Origin: CAVZLD01 sp964522605
Lineage (GTDB): Bacteria; Planctomycetota; Planctomycetia; Pirellulales; Pirellulaceae
Direction: 5' to 3'
Assembly: GCA_964522605.1 (NCBI GenBank)
Contig: CAZFWV010000011.1
Span: 1 to 51,512 of the forward strand
DNA length: 51,512 nt
This document shows, piece after piece, positions 43,545 through 51,512 of this stretch. Numbering within the stretch: the first letter of the stretch is position 1; each line of letters opens with the position of its first letter. Below the pieces are notes generated by a model that did no database searches, had not been told where the DNA came from, and saw only the letters and a program-made list of their open reading frames with translations. Both the position numbers and the translations under genes were made by a program.

Positions 43545-45665
43545 CTACGGTTTCGTCAGGATGATGGCGTCGTTTTCTCGAAACGTTGCCTGACCGGACT
43601 TGCCATCCATTTCATAGTCGACCTTCAACTGCTTCACGACTCCCGGAGCGGGATCTCCGCCGAAGGCCGCGTTGTAGCTCGATGACGGCAAGACGATCAG
43701 CGGCAGGGTTCGAACTTGTTGCTGCAATGTCTGCGTAACGTCTTTCCATTGCCCTCCGGCGCCGTACTCTGCCTTCTTAATTGTGATCTTGACCGGCTGC
43801 TGACCGATTTGCGCAAGTAACTGTTGGGCATCTGCCGAGCCGCCAATCTGCTGCGCGATCGCGAGTGCAGTCGCGCCCGCGTCCGTTTTCAAGTCGGGAT
43901 CTTTCGCGGCTTCGACGGCCAGCCGCAACATATCCACACTCGGATATCGCTGGAGCACTTCTAACACGAGTTTCTTGTCTGCTTCCCGCTCCGCAACGTC
44001 CAGAGCAGTTCGACACATCTGGGCACGATCTTCCTCCGGCATGGAAAATTGCCGAGCCAGACGGATGTAGCCGCGGATCGCGCGCACCTGATATCGCCCA
44101 TCGTCGCTCGACTTGGCCATCTTCAACAGGACCGGCGCTGCGTCAACCGACATCCACTCGCCGAGCAGTCGGCTGGCGGTATCCTGCAATTCTGGCTGCG
44201 AGCTAGAAGCCGCATCGTCCATAGCCTGAAGTGCCGTCGCTCCTCCCATCGTGCTAAGAATTCGCAAGAGTGTCTGCTGGGAACTCAGGGGAGCTTTCGA
44301 CATGGCCGAGGCAAGCGACTTGGCGCAGGTCTCTCGGTCGGGCATGCGAACACAAGCTGCCTGCAGTGCCTTTTCGGCCACGGGCGTATCTGCTGAATTC
44401 TGGGGAGAGACGACGCGAGTCAAGAGGACGTCCAGGTCGTCCAGGTCCACCGTCTCGCCCAGTGCGGCGAGGGCTGCCGCGCGAATCTGCGAGTCGGAAT
44501 CCTCGACCGCCTTGCGCAATGCGGCAATCGCGGGAATCCTTCGCAGACCAATCAGCTCGATCAATGCCCGACGAACGGGCCCTTGAGCTTGTTCCAACCG
44601 TTCGAGTAAGGCACGATCAACTTCGTCACCGGAAAGTGATTCCAGAGTTGCTTTCGCCGCCTGTGCCGTTTGTTCATTGTCCTCGGCTGCGATTTCGAGC
44701 AGCGTGGGAACACAGGTCGCGTCGCCCAACCGTTGCACAACGCTCAGTGCCGCGACACGTGTGCCGGGTGAGCCCGCACGTGCCAGCTCCAAGACGCGCG
44801 GCAGAACCGACGCATCGCCTCGATCGGCAAGAACCTGGACCAGCACTGCCTGCCGCTCCGGCGGGGCCCGTTCAATTTCGGTCACCAGTGCCGCAGTACA
44901 TTCTTCGCCGGGCAGTTCCCGTGCGATGGAAAGTCCCATCCAGAAGAGCCGCCGATCGTTCGACTGGAGTTGTTCAACCAGCAAGGGAATTCCCGCTGCT
45001 CCCTGCGCGAGGATTGCACCGCGGGTCGCCTCGAGCACTCGTTGTTGAGGCACATCGGCCGTTCGGACCGCATCGTAAAGAGCCAGCGCTTCGGCGTTCT
45101 TACCTTCGGCGAGCAGCGCCTCGGCGCACAGAATACAGCCTTCGGCAACCGCGGATCGCACAGGCTGGGGCGCCTCGCCAAGCGCCTGCTGCAGTCGCTG
45201 CGTCGCGGTCGCGTCGTGGATCTGTCCCAAAGCGACCGCAGCGGCCGACGCAACCGCCGAATCATCGGCGCCCAGCTTCTCGATCAAGCCCGCCACCGCA
45301 TCCTGGTCGCGGCGCACTCCGATCGAATTGATCACGCCCACCAACAGGCGCCCCTCGACCGCATTCATCGCTTCGCGTAACGCCTGATCCGCTGCCGGAT
45401 CGGGAATCGCTTCCAAGGCGATCCGGGCCCAGGAGGCGAGTTCAGGATCTGCCAGCAGCGGTGCCAGGGCCGGAACGGCCTCCGCCGTGCCATAAACCGC
45501 TAACCGCTTACAGGTAATCGCCTTATCGGCCGGGGATGCGTCGGATTGCAGAATGTCGATTAATGGACGTTCCGGGAGGTCGGCGGCGTCAACCGCTTGG
45601 AAACGTCCCGAGACGAGCAGCCCCGTCAGAGCTAGAAGAACCGCCATGCGAGAGTTTCGGAACAT
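43545..45665 (-). CDS. HEAT-repeat secreted protein
   Basis: The protein has 706 residues. The ATG at 45665 starts a signal peptide (MAVLLALTGLLVSGRFQAVDAADLP); the frame remains open another 336 bp upstream into the preceding gene, but that stretch has neither a signal nor a suitable site. Residues about 35-610 consist of HEAT-type helical repeats of about 30 residues with patterns such as AVPALAPLLADPELASWARIALEAI and AAALAALGETVDL. They form an alpha solenoid for protein binding. The last 80 residues are beta-rich (VKITIKKAEYGAGGQWKDVTQ to DYEMDGKSGQATFRENDAI), resembling a domain that in related proteins follows secreted repeat regions. It follows a Gfo/Idh gene by 73 bp on the same strand, so they may form an operon. 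Confidence 0.85.
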   Translation of the reverse strand: MFRNSRMAVLLALTGLLVSGRFQAVDAADLPERPLIDILQSDASPADKAITCKRLAVYGTAEAVPALAPLLADPELASWARIALEAIPDPAADQALREAMNAVEGRLLVGVINSIGVRRDQDAVAGLIEKLGADDSAVASAAAVALGQIHDATATQRLQQALGEAPQPVRSAVAEGCILCAEALLAEGKNAEALALYDAVRTADVPQQRVLEATRGAILAQGAAGIPLLVEQLQSNDRRLFWMGLSIARELPGEECTAALVTEIERAPPERQAVLVQVLADRGDASVLPRVLELARAGSPGTRVAALSVVQRLGDATCVPTLLEIAAEDNEQTAQAAKATLESLSGDEVDRALLERLEQAQGPVRRALIELIGLRRIPAIAALRKAVEDSDSQIRAAALAALGETVDLDDLDVLLTRVVSPQNSADTPVAEKALQAACVRMPDRETCAKSLASAMSKAPLSSQQTLLRILSTMGGATALQAMDDAASSSQPELQDTASRLLGEWMSVDAAPVLLKMAKSSDDGRYQVRAIRGYIRLARQFSMPEEDRAQMCRTALDVAEREADKKLVLEVLQRYPSVDMLRLAVEAAKDPDLKTDAGATALAIAQQIGGSADAQQLLAQIGQQPVKITIKKAEYGAGGQWKDVTQTLQQQVRTLPLIVLPSSSYNAAFGGDPAPGVVKQLKVDYEMDGKSGQATFRENDAIILTKP

Positions 45666-45738
45666 GATATTTCGTCCTGATCTGGTGATTGGATGATTAA
45701 GTCCTATGCGACGGTCAAATGGAGCCAAGACGCTCGCG

Positions 45739-47025
45739 TCAAATCCTCCACGGTTCACGTAACGCTTCGGAACGCAGACGATTGGCCTGTTCATCCCCGA
45801 CGAACTGCTGCGTCGATGGGTCATATTGCAGCTTGCGGTCGAGATAGATCGCGATATTCGCTCCATGACAGGCAATGTGCGAGAAGCAAGCCACATCGGC
45901 GTTCGCCAGTGGCTTGGCCCGCGACTTGACGCAATCGAGAAAATCTCGCACGTGGAACGTCGCCGGATAGCCGCCGATTTCTTCGACCTTTCTTCCCGCA
46001 AGCAATGCGGGGGAACTCAAAACCAGTTTGCCACTATCCCCGGTCTCGACCCATCCCTCGTCGCCTTCAAAACGAACGGGGCAAGACCCTAACGGCAACC
46101 AGCCGTCTTCTCGAAGAATCAGCTGAACGCCGTTTTCATACCGGGCGACAATCCGGCCATTCTCCGGCGGGTTGTATTCGACGGGAGCCGTATCGTCCGC
46201 ATTGTTCGCCCACTGACACAAATCCACGCAGTGAGATCCCCATTCCAAAACCCCCCCGCCAACGAGCCCGCCGCCCTTTTCAAAATTAAAACCATCCAGC
46301 AGTGCTTCGTTGAACGGTCGCCAAGCAGCCGGACCCAAATAAAGATCCCAATCCACCCGCTCGCGTGGCGGTTCCGGTTCGGCGGGAAGCCAACCGCTCA
46401 TCTTGGCACTCATCCCAGCCGGATGGGCGTAGACCGTCTGCAATTTGCCGAGTTTTCCCGTGCGTGCCAGCTCACAGGCGAAGGCAAAGTGAGGCAGGTT
46501 TCGCCGCTGGGTGCCGGCCTGAAACACGCGTCCCGTTCGCCGGATTGTATCCGCGAGAATCAGACTCTGGCTGATGTTCTTCGTGCACGGTTTTTCGCAA
46601 TAGATGTCTTTGCCCGCCTGCGCGGCGAGAACGGAGGCCGTTGCATGCCAGTTGGGTCCCGTCGCGATCAATACCGCATCAATGTCCGACCTGTCCAACA
46701 GCTCGCGAAAGTCTCGATAGGTCGCGCAGTTCTGATTACCGTACTTCGTGTCGGTCATCTTCTTGATCATCTCGCGTCGCGCCGCTTTGACATCGCAAAC
46801 CGCGACGAATTCAACATCGGGTTGCTCGAAGAAGCACCCCAGATCGTAGGTGCCCCGATTGCCAATCCCGATGCCCCCCAGCACGATCCGTTCACTTGGC
46901 GGGACAGATCCGTCTCTTCCAAGAACGGATGACGGAACGATCTGTGGAGCCATGAATACAGCACTTGCCTGAATGGCCGACTTCAGAAATCGACGTCGAG
47001 GTATCTGCCGTTCTGATCGAGACAT
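45739..47025 (-). CDS. Gfo/Idh/MocA family oxidoreductase, Tat-exported
   Basis: The protein has 428 residues. AGGAGAAATTCGT precedes the ATG. R10-R12 in PRRRFLKSA is a Tat motif followed by a hydrophobic stretch (ASAVFMAPQIVPSSVLG). VLGGIGIGNRGTYD is the Rossmann motif, AVCDVKAARRE the second strand, IATGPNWHA the next, and YCEKPCTKNI the EKP motif. GGGVLEWGSHCVDLCQWA holds the conserved His and Asp of the substrate site. The likely role is an exported sugar oxidoreductase with bound NAD(P). The HEAT-repeat gene follows downstream, and a divergent position towards the PEP-CTERM gene's terminator leaves a 411-bp gap upstream. Confidence 0.92.
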   Translation of the reverse strand: MSRSERQIPRRRFLKSAIQASAVFMAPQIVPSSVLGRDGSVPPSERIVLGGIGIGNRGTYDLGCFFEQPDVEFVAVCDVKAARREMIKKMTDTKYGNQNCATYRDFRELLDRSDIDAVLIATGPNWHATASVLAAQAGKDIYCEKPCTKNISQSLILADTIRRTGRVFQAGTQRRNLPHFAFACELARTGKLGKLQTVYAHPAGMSAKMSGWLPAEPEPPRERVDWDLYLGPAAWRPFNEALLDGFNFEKGGGLVGGGVLEWGSHCVDLCQWANNADDTAPVEYNPPENGRIVARYENGVQLILREDGWLPLGSCPVRFEGDEGWVETGDSGKLVLSSPALLAGRKVEEIGGYPATFHVRDFLDCVKSRAKPLANADVACFSHIACHGANIAIYLDRKLQYDPSTQQFVGDEQANRLRSEALREPWRI

Positions 47026-47436
47026 ACGAATTTCTCCTGAGACTGCGGCGGCCGAGTTCGGATTGTAGACACGGGGAACGCCAACGGATCTTCACCGCAC
47101 CCGTGCCAACGGACCGAATCGGGAAACGCTGCGAGGCTGCAGGTCCAACGGGGCAGGAAAATACGTGTCAGCGGATCGCTCGTCAAAGCCTCGAATGCGA
47201 AACAAACGCGGCGGGGCACTGGCGGGAACCGCCCGGTGGCGGTTGCCCTCAGCATACATTCCCGCACTACCAATTTCCACTGCCCAACGTACGGGTGGGA
47301 CTGACCGCACAAACGAAAAAAGCCGAGCCGGAGATTGATGCTCCGACTCGGCCCTTCAGATTTCAAATTTCACAATCGGGATCTGGAAGGCGCCGGACTG
47401 CTACAGCCCGGCTTGCCAACCCCGACTGATTTCCAC
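47026..47436. other. 411-bp intergenic region
   Basis: Both neighbours are on the minus strand. The region holds the intrinsic terminator of the PEP-CTERM gene (47316-47352). The remainder shows no gene, repeat or promoter that I could recognise. Confidence 0.55.
47316..47352 (-). terminator. Intrinsic terminator of the PEP-CTERM gene
   Basis: On the minus strand a 12-bp stem (GCCGAGTCGGAG with CTCCGGCTCGGC, one G-T pair) closes a 7-base loop and is followed directly by TTTTTT (47321-47316). It lies 85 bp after the PEP-CTERM stop codon. Confidence 0.85.
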
Positions 47437-49014
47437 TCAGCGCTTTCGCCTCGCAAGGCCAACGACACCCAATAGGGCCATGGCCAGCAGCGTCAAGCTC
47501 GACGGCTCGGGCACAAGGCCCAGACCGGCGGCACCCGCGACGCGCCCGGTGTAGAGCACCGCACCGTCATACGTGATGGTCACATCTGCATCGGGCCCGA
47601 CGTCCATCACCGACAGATTCACTCTGTGCCAGGCTTCGTCGACGAAATCAATGTCGCCCAGCTCCGTGACGGGAATCGTCGCCACTTGTCCGCCGTCAAA
47701 GCGAACGCGCAGTTCCTGGTTCTGGTAGGTCTTAAAGGAGAATCCTAACGACCCCGCAAGCAAAGGATCCTCGGCAACCTCCCAGCCAGCGCCCTCACCG
47801 TCTGTCAGACGATCCACGACACCGCTGTCACCGAACAGATCGGTCGAGGCAAGAACAAACGCCAATCCGTCCGCCGGGGTACCCACCGGCTTGGCGAGCC
47901 GGAAGTCAAATGTCGCATCGACCTTCCCGTAGTCGTAATCGATATTGATATTGTCCAGGTCGACCGAATGATTGGCGCCGCCTGTGCGGGCCCCGAATCC
48001 AGGTCGCGAACCAGCTTCCTCACTGACCGAGTCAAATGTCAGGTAGTTCCCTTGGTCATTAATCTCGGCCGCCAATCGCCAGTAGCCGTCGAGCACGCCC
48101 GCTGCCGTGGCGTAATCATCGCGGAACGGAATCTGACCCAACTGCGCTTGACTTCGGGTCACCGAAGTATTGAACACCGACGTCGGTTGCGCAACGGGAG
48201 TCGGATGAGATCCGCCACCCGGGGTCACGGAAAGTTGAACATCGATTGGCTGGCCGCTTTCGAGAAACGCTTCCCGACTGGCACTTGCCCCCGTAATGTC
48301 CACACTTTGGATCAGCGATCCACTCACATGGACTGAAACGGAGTTTCCGCCTTCACCACCGTTGTCCCAAATGTCAAAACCAACACCGAGTCCGCTGGCC
48401 GTTGGTTCTTCGCCGTTCGAATAAAAGGCACCAGAGTCGCCGTGCTGGGCGGTGTTGGCATAGGAAAACCCAAACCCATCGGCATTGTCATTGGCAGCAC
48501 CGCCTTCATTGAAGCGGACGGAAAAGTCCATTTTTACGCTGTCCCAGGCGTCCGTGTACGCCGTGTCCCAAGCGACATTGTTCGTCGTACTCGTAACGTC
48601 GTTGTATCCAACACGAATAAAGCCGTCACCCGTCAGCGAGGGCGCCGTCGTATTCGTGAACACCTGGGGCCCCGGCGCGGTCCCAATCGGTTCGATCGGA
48701 TAGTCGACTGTCGTCGAGCCTCCACCGTTCGTGTACGTAAAGGAGATATTCCCTACATCCTGATCAGCCGCAGCACCGCCCGTTCGGGCGTCGTACTTGG
48801 GTCGCCCCGTGTAACTGGTCAGGCCGGGCACTTCGAGGTCCGTGAACGGCGTGATCACCGTCCCCTCGTGGTCGGTCAACACCATCGACACATAGCCGGG
48901 CACAATGGTGTTTGGAAAAAACTCCGCGGTGAAACTCTCGGAAATCTGCGCTTGTGCCCACGAGGGCAAAGCCAGGATCCCCAGAGCCAACAAAACAACG
49001 ACTCGTCGTCCCAT
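47437..49014 (-). CDS. PEP-CTERM sorting-domain protein with two lectin-like domains
   Basis: The protein has 525 residues. The ATG at 49014 follows AGGAGTGTGCAGCT; an in-frame upstream start at 49095 would pass through the leader region. The signal peptide is VVVLLALGILALPSWAQA. The C-terminus has the PEP-CTERM signal: VPEPSSL, a hydrophobic stretch (TLLAMALLGVVGLA) and the basic ARRKR, for export and processing by an exosortase. The middle is beta-rich with two concanavalin-like (legume lectin-type) halves: SVKMDFSVRFNEGGAANDNADGFGFSYA and YGKVDATFDFRLAKPVGTPADGLAFVLA are nearly parallel in layout. It probably binds glycans at the cell surface. Its leader contains a terminator and hairpins. 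Confidence 0.9.
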   Translation of the reverse strand: MGRRVVVLLALGILALPSWAQAQISESFTAEFFPNTIVPGYVSMVLTDHEGTVITPFTDLEVPGLTSYTGRPKYDARTGGAAADQDVGNISFTYTNGGGSTTVDYPIEPIGTAPGPQVFTNTTAPSLTGDGFIRVGYNDVTSTTNNVAWDTAYTDAWDSVKMDFSVRFNEGGAANDNADGFGFSYANTAQHGDSGAFYSNGEEPTASGLGVGFDIWDNGGEGGNSVSVHVSGSLIQSVDITGASASREAFLESGQPIDVQLSVTPGGGSHPTPVAQPTSVFNTSVTRSQAQLGQIPFRDDYATAAGVLDGYWRLAAEINDQGNYLTFDSVSEEAGSRPGFGARTGGANHSVDLDNINIDYDYGKVDATFDFRLAKPVGTPADGLAFVLASTDLFGDSGVVDRLTDGEGAGWEVAEDPLLAGSLGFSFKTYQNQELRVRFDGGQVATIPVTELGDIDFVDEAWHRVNLSVMDVGPDADVTITYDGAVLYTGRVAGAAGLGLVPEPSSLTLLAMALLGVVGLARRKR

Positions 49015-49095
49015 AGCTGCACACTCCTGCGATACTAAGACAAGCCTCAACAAAGTAGACTCACAACGAATTGAAGAAAACCAAAGCTGATACAC

Positions 49096-49163
49096 AATAA
49101 AAAAACAAAGAGCACAATCTGGCAGCTTCCCTACTGAAACTCGAAGCCAAAAGACTGTGCTCT
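49096..49163 (-). terminator. Intrinsic terminator in the leader of the PEP-CTERM gene
   Basis: On the minus strand an 11-bp stem (49163-49153 with 49119-49109, AGAGCACAGTC with GATTGTGCTCT, one G-T pair) with further inner pairing is followed by TTTGTTTTTTTATT (49108-49096). It ends about 80 bases before the ATG at 49014, so it would stop leader transcripts unless another fold forms. It may equally end a separate small RNA. Confidence 0.75.
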
Positions 49164-49345
49164 CCTTCCCATCACATTCCGCAGCTTCGCACTTGCGTGC
49201 GGTCTGTCACTTGATTGATTCGGATCGTTAGACGGACCCCAACTTCCCTAGGAAACGGCAACTACCTGAGGCCCCATGGTAAGAAAGCTCACCGTAAATA
49301 CAACCGACTCATTGCGAAAAACCGTTTTTTTCTTACATAATAGAC
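49164..49345 (-). ncRNA. Candidate structured leader or small RNA of unknown class
   Basis: On the minus strand, upstream of the terminator, GGTCCGTC (49240-49233) can pair with GACAGACC (49208-49201), and CGCAC-GCAA-GTGCG (49201-49188) is a perfect 5-bp hairpin with a GNRA loop. A -10-like TATTAT around 49338-49343 has no clear -35. Together with the terminator this looks like a cis-regulatory leader or an sRNA. It matches no riboswitch class I could recognise. Confidence 0.45.
49312..49341 (+). promoter_or_regulatory. Candidate promoter for the FG-GAP/UnbV gene
   Basis: TTGCGA (49312-49317), an 18-bp spacer and CATAAT (49336-49341) form a modest housekeeping match. Transcription would start near 49348, about 29 bases before the first ATG of the downstream frame. 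Confidence 0.4.
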
Positions 49346-49376
49346 TCCTCTGTTAAGCCCTCTTAGCCACCGACTC

Positions 49377-51359
49377 ATGCCGATGATTCAGTCTCTGGAC
49401 AATTGGACGACCGTCGCTGTACTGCGAACGGTGAACATGTTGTTCTCTCGGCAAGAAATCGAGCGACCAACGGAAGCGACCCTCACCCGGGTGCGGAAGC
49501 ACTCCGTTGGGGCGCGGCCCTGCCACCATGTGTCTGTAGTACGGTCGAACGGAAATCGGCACCGATTGTCCTTTGCGCTCATCGCTTTCGCCACCGCGAT
49601 TCTAATCGGTTGCGATCGCGCGCCCGAAGCGTCCATTGCGCCAACACGGACGGAAGGTCCAAAGACGGAGACCTCACCGTTTCACGGAAACTCAATCCTG
49701 GCCGATATCACAGCGGAATCGCGATTGCGTTTTCGGCACCGAGCTGAACATCGCGACCCGTTCTTCATGCCGCTCAGTATCGGGTCTGGCGTTGCACTTC
49801 TTGATTATGACGATGACGGCCGACTGGACATCTACTTGATTCAAGACGCAGGTCCTGGCTCGGGCGCTAAGAATCAACTCTTTCGACAGGATTCCGATGG
49901 CTCTTTTGTCAATGTCAGTGATGGATCGGGGCTGGATGTTGATGGCTATGGGATGGGAGCGGCGGTTGGAGACGTGAATAATGACGGAAGAGTTGACGTC
50001 GTCGTGACGGACTATGCACAGATCCGTCTGTATCTGAACGAAAGTGAGGGGGCGCAGCCGAAGTTTGTTGATGCCACGGGATCATCGGGACTCGATAATC
50101 CATCCTGGGCGACGTCGGCGAGTTTTTTTGATTACGACCGTGATGGGTGGCTTGACTTGGTTGTGGTGAATTACGTCGACTACGATCCGGCGCGCCGATG
50201 TAGCGACGCTGGTGGTCGACTCGATTTCTGTGGTCCTCGCGCGTTTGGTCCGTTAGTCGCTCGACTGTTTCGTAACCTGGGGACTCAGTCTAGCAATAAC
50301 GAGAAGGAATCGAAGGCGTCGGTTCGATTCGAGGATGTCACGCTGCGATCGGGACTAGCGAATCAACTGGGCACGGGGCTCGGAGTGTACTGCGGCGATT
50401 TTAATGGCGATCGATGGCCCGACATTCTCGTGGCGAATGATGCGCGCCCGAACCATCTATGGATCAACCAGCAAGACGGGACCTTTATTGACGAGGCTCC
50501 CCAGCGCGGCTTGGCCTACAACGGCATGGGTGAGGCAGAATCAGACATGGGAATCGCGGTGGGAGATATCGAGGGAGATGGAGACTCGGATGTGTTCATC
50601 GCCCACCGTAATTTCGAAACGCATACGTTATGGCGGCAGGAGTTCCCCGGAGTATTCGTTGACTGTACCGCCACGGCGGGAATCCTGGGAATCGGCTGGC
50701 GGGGAACGGCGTTTGGCACGACCTTCGCAGATCTGGATAATGACGGAGACCTGGATCTGCTCCTGGCCAACGGTGATATTCTGCAGACGCGAGGCCCGAT
50801 TCCCCCTGTCTCCGCCGAGCTCGACAAGTTCTGGCATCCTTATGTCCAGCGAGATCAGCTGCTGTTGAATGACGGGAGCGGTGTTTTTCGGGACGCGAGC
50901 TACGAGAACTCGGACTTCAGTGCGGTGGCCGCGGTCTCCCGCGGGCTGGCCTGTGGCGACTTGGATAATGATGGCCGTTTGGATGTTGTCGTCAACTGCA
51001 CGGCGGAGTCGGCACGTCTGTTTCGAAATGTGGCAGAAAACAAAGGAAACTGGCTCACGATTCGTGCGCTCGACCCGACGCTCTATCGTGACGCATACGG
51101 AGCGGAAGTTCGGGTGACGGTAGGATCGCGGACATGGCTGCGCGTGATCAATCCCGGGTACAGTTTCTTGTCGTCGAATGATCCGCGCGCTCACTTCGGT
51201 TTGGGAAGCGCGACGCAATTCGATTCCGTCAACGTAATTTGGCCCGACGGATCGGAAGAGAGCTTCCCTGGCGGCGCAACCAATCGTCTGTTGCTCCTGC
51301 GACGCGGTGAAGGAACTGCGATTCAAGGAACCTCCTCGAGCGATGCAAAAGAGTCCTAG
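49377..51359 (+). CDS. FG-GAP/VCBS and ASPIC/UnbV (CRTAC1-like) lipoprotein
   Basis: The frame gives 660 residues from the ATG at 49377, but no start has a good ribosome binding site; ATG 49437 and GTG 49530 are alternatives. A lipoprotein signal ends in ILIGC (Cys79 in the longest form). Residues about 23-52 of the longest form are translated from a reversed copy of the 93-bp repeat (49441-49528), so the signal peptide is displaced from the start codon just as in the gene at 11546. Residues about 105-540 are FG-GAP/VCBS repeats with calcium loops (DYDDDGRLD, DVNNDGRVD, DYDRDGWLD, DLDNDGDLD, DLDNDGRLD). Residues about 560-645 are the ASPIC/UnbV domain (INPGYSFLSSNDPRAHFGLG and VIWPDGSEE). It is probably a surface-exposed calcium-binding propeller lipoprotein. 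Confidence 0.85.
   Translation: MPMIQSLDNWTTVAVLRTVNMLFSRQEIERPTEATLTRVRKHSVGARPCHHVSVVRSNGNRHRLSFALIAFATAILIGCDRAPEASIAPTRTEGPKTETSPFHGNSILADITAESRLRFRHRAEHRDPFFMPLSIGSGVALLDYDDDGRLDIYLIQDAGPGSGAKNQLFRQDSDGSFVNVSDGSGLDVDGYGMGAAVGDVNNDGRVDVVVTDYAQIRLYLNESEGAQPKFVDATGSSGLDNPSWATSASFFDYDRDGWLDLVVVNYVDYDPARRCSDAGGRLDFCGPRAFGPLVARLFRNLGTQSSNNEKESKASVRFEDVTLRSGLANQLGTGLGVYCGDFNGDRWPDILVANDARPNHLWINQQDGTFIDEAPQRGLAYNGMGEAESDMGIAVGDIEGDGDSDVFIAHRNFETHTLWRQEFPGVFVDCTATAGILGIGWRGTAFGTTFADLDNDGDLDLLLANGDILQTRGPIPPVSAELDKFWHPYVQRDQLLLNDGSGVFRDASYENSDFSAVAAVSRGLACGDLDNDGRLDVVVNCTAESARLFRNVAENKGNWLTIRALDPTLYRDAYGAEVRVTVGSRTWLRVINPGYSFLSSNDPRAHFGLGSATQFDSVNVIWPDGSEESFPGGATNRLLLLRRGEGTAIQGTSSSDAKES
49441..49528 (-). 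repeat. 93-bp hairpin-forming repeat, copy 3 (reversed, diverged)
   Basis: Read on the minus strand it aligns along its length with the units at 11567 and 11678. The outer stem (CCAACGG at 49510-49504, CCGTTGG at 49473-49467) and the GTGC-TTCC-GCAC hairpin are kept, while the linker between them has diverged. The conserved tail GTCGCTCGATTTCTTG is present. Confidence 0.85.
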
Positions 51360-51423
51360 ATGATTACGAATCCTCTTCCCGGACAAACTCCCGGAAACTT
51401 TCACATCGGGCTCTGCGGCCCTC

Positions 51424-51479
51424 GGCGCCTCTGCGGTCTTTGCGCTTTTCATTTTCAACGCAGAGACCGCGGAGGCGCC
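51424..51479. repeat. Inverted repeat with 21-bp arms
   Basis: The arms 51424-51444 and 51459-51479 (GGCGCCTCTGCGGTCTTTGCG and its complement) pair with two mismatches around a 14-bp loop. It lies 64 bp after the stop codon of the FG-GAP/UnbV gene. Confidence 0.8.
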
Positions 51480-51512
51480 ATGGAGTGCGGCGAGCCATCG
51501 CCGCTTTGGATG

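Noticed and set aside
44270..45331. A 353-codon plus-strand frame opposite the HEAT-repeat gene
   Set aside because: Its composition (runs of R, P, S and A) is that of an antisense shadow of repeat DNA, with no recognisable domain.
47026..47436. A short gene in the gap upstream of the last oxidoreductase
   Set aside because: The frames present are short, rich in arginine and proline, lack ribosome binding sites and overlap the intrinsic terminator.
49096..49345. A known riboswitch (cyclic di-GMP or cobalamin class)
   Set aside because: The conserved core sequences of these classes were not seen; only general hairpins and a terminator are visible.

Overview
The window looks like chromosomal DNA of a planctomycete, probably of the Pirellulales type. 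The evidence is a high G+C content, a very dense set of secreted catabolic proteins, six Tat-exported Gfo/Idh/MocA oxidoreductases, two 3-keto-disaccharide hydrolase (DUF1080) proteins, two DUF1593 proteins, a PEP-CTERM protein, an ASPIC/UnbV lipoprotein and several families of palindromic intergenic repeats, including one whose translation reads NPKRQRG. No rRNA, tRNA, phage, transposase or CRISPR array was found. Almost all genes begin with a signal peptide, lipobox or twin-arginine motif, so most of the encoded biochemistry is outside the cytoplasm.

Layout. 1-5979: a partial secreted protein running off the left edge, a DUF1593 hydrolase, a secreted protein of unknown function, and an FG-GAP/sugar-isomerase fusion. 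6205-11437: a Gfo/Idh oxidoreductase, then a convergent two-gene operon (LamG-like protein and kelch/Na+-symporter fusion). 11546-16250: a second DUF1593 gene whose 5' end carries two tandem 93-bp repeats, a Nei-type DNA glycosylase, a Gfo/Idh oxidoreductase and a DUF1080 protein. 16707-24338: a coherent mannose locus, with class I mannose-6-phosphate isomerase and ROK kinase facing a sugar porter and a GH38 alpha-mannosidase. 24667-31381: GH29 fucosidase-like protein, a five-bladed-propeller glycosidase, a Gfo/Idh oxidoreductase and a leucine-rich-repeat lipoprotein. 31582-34725: operon of a dimethylformamidase-like protein, DUF1080 and ThuA. 34811-43381: two Gfo/Idh oxidoreductases, a sialidase-like protein, an SGNH hydrolase, a tandem metallo-beta-lactamase-fold protein and a small secreted protein. 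43545-51359: HEAT-repeat protein, Gfo/Idh oxidoreductase, PEP-CTERM protein with a structured leader, and an FG-GAP/UnbV lipoprotein.

How the genes may work together (inference): exported glycosidases (GH38, GH29, propeller, sialidase-like) trim complex glycans. Mannose would enter through the sugar porter, be phosphorylated by the ROK kinase and isomerised to fructose-6-phosphate. In parallel the Tat-exported Gfo/Idh enzymes, DUF1080 hydrolases, the sugar-isomerase-like domain and ThuA resemble an extracytoplasmic 3-keto-glycoside pathway. No sulfatase gene is present, which is notable for a planctomycete polysaccharide region.

The least explained signals are a 93-bp hairpin-forming repeat found three times, each time between a candidate start codon and the signal peptide of a secreted protein gene, and a structured leader with an intrinsic terminator upstream of the PEP-CTERM gene.
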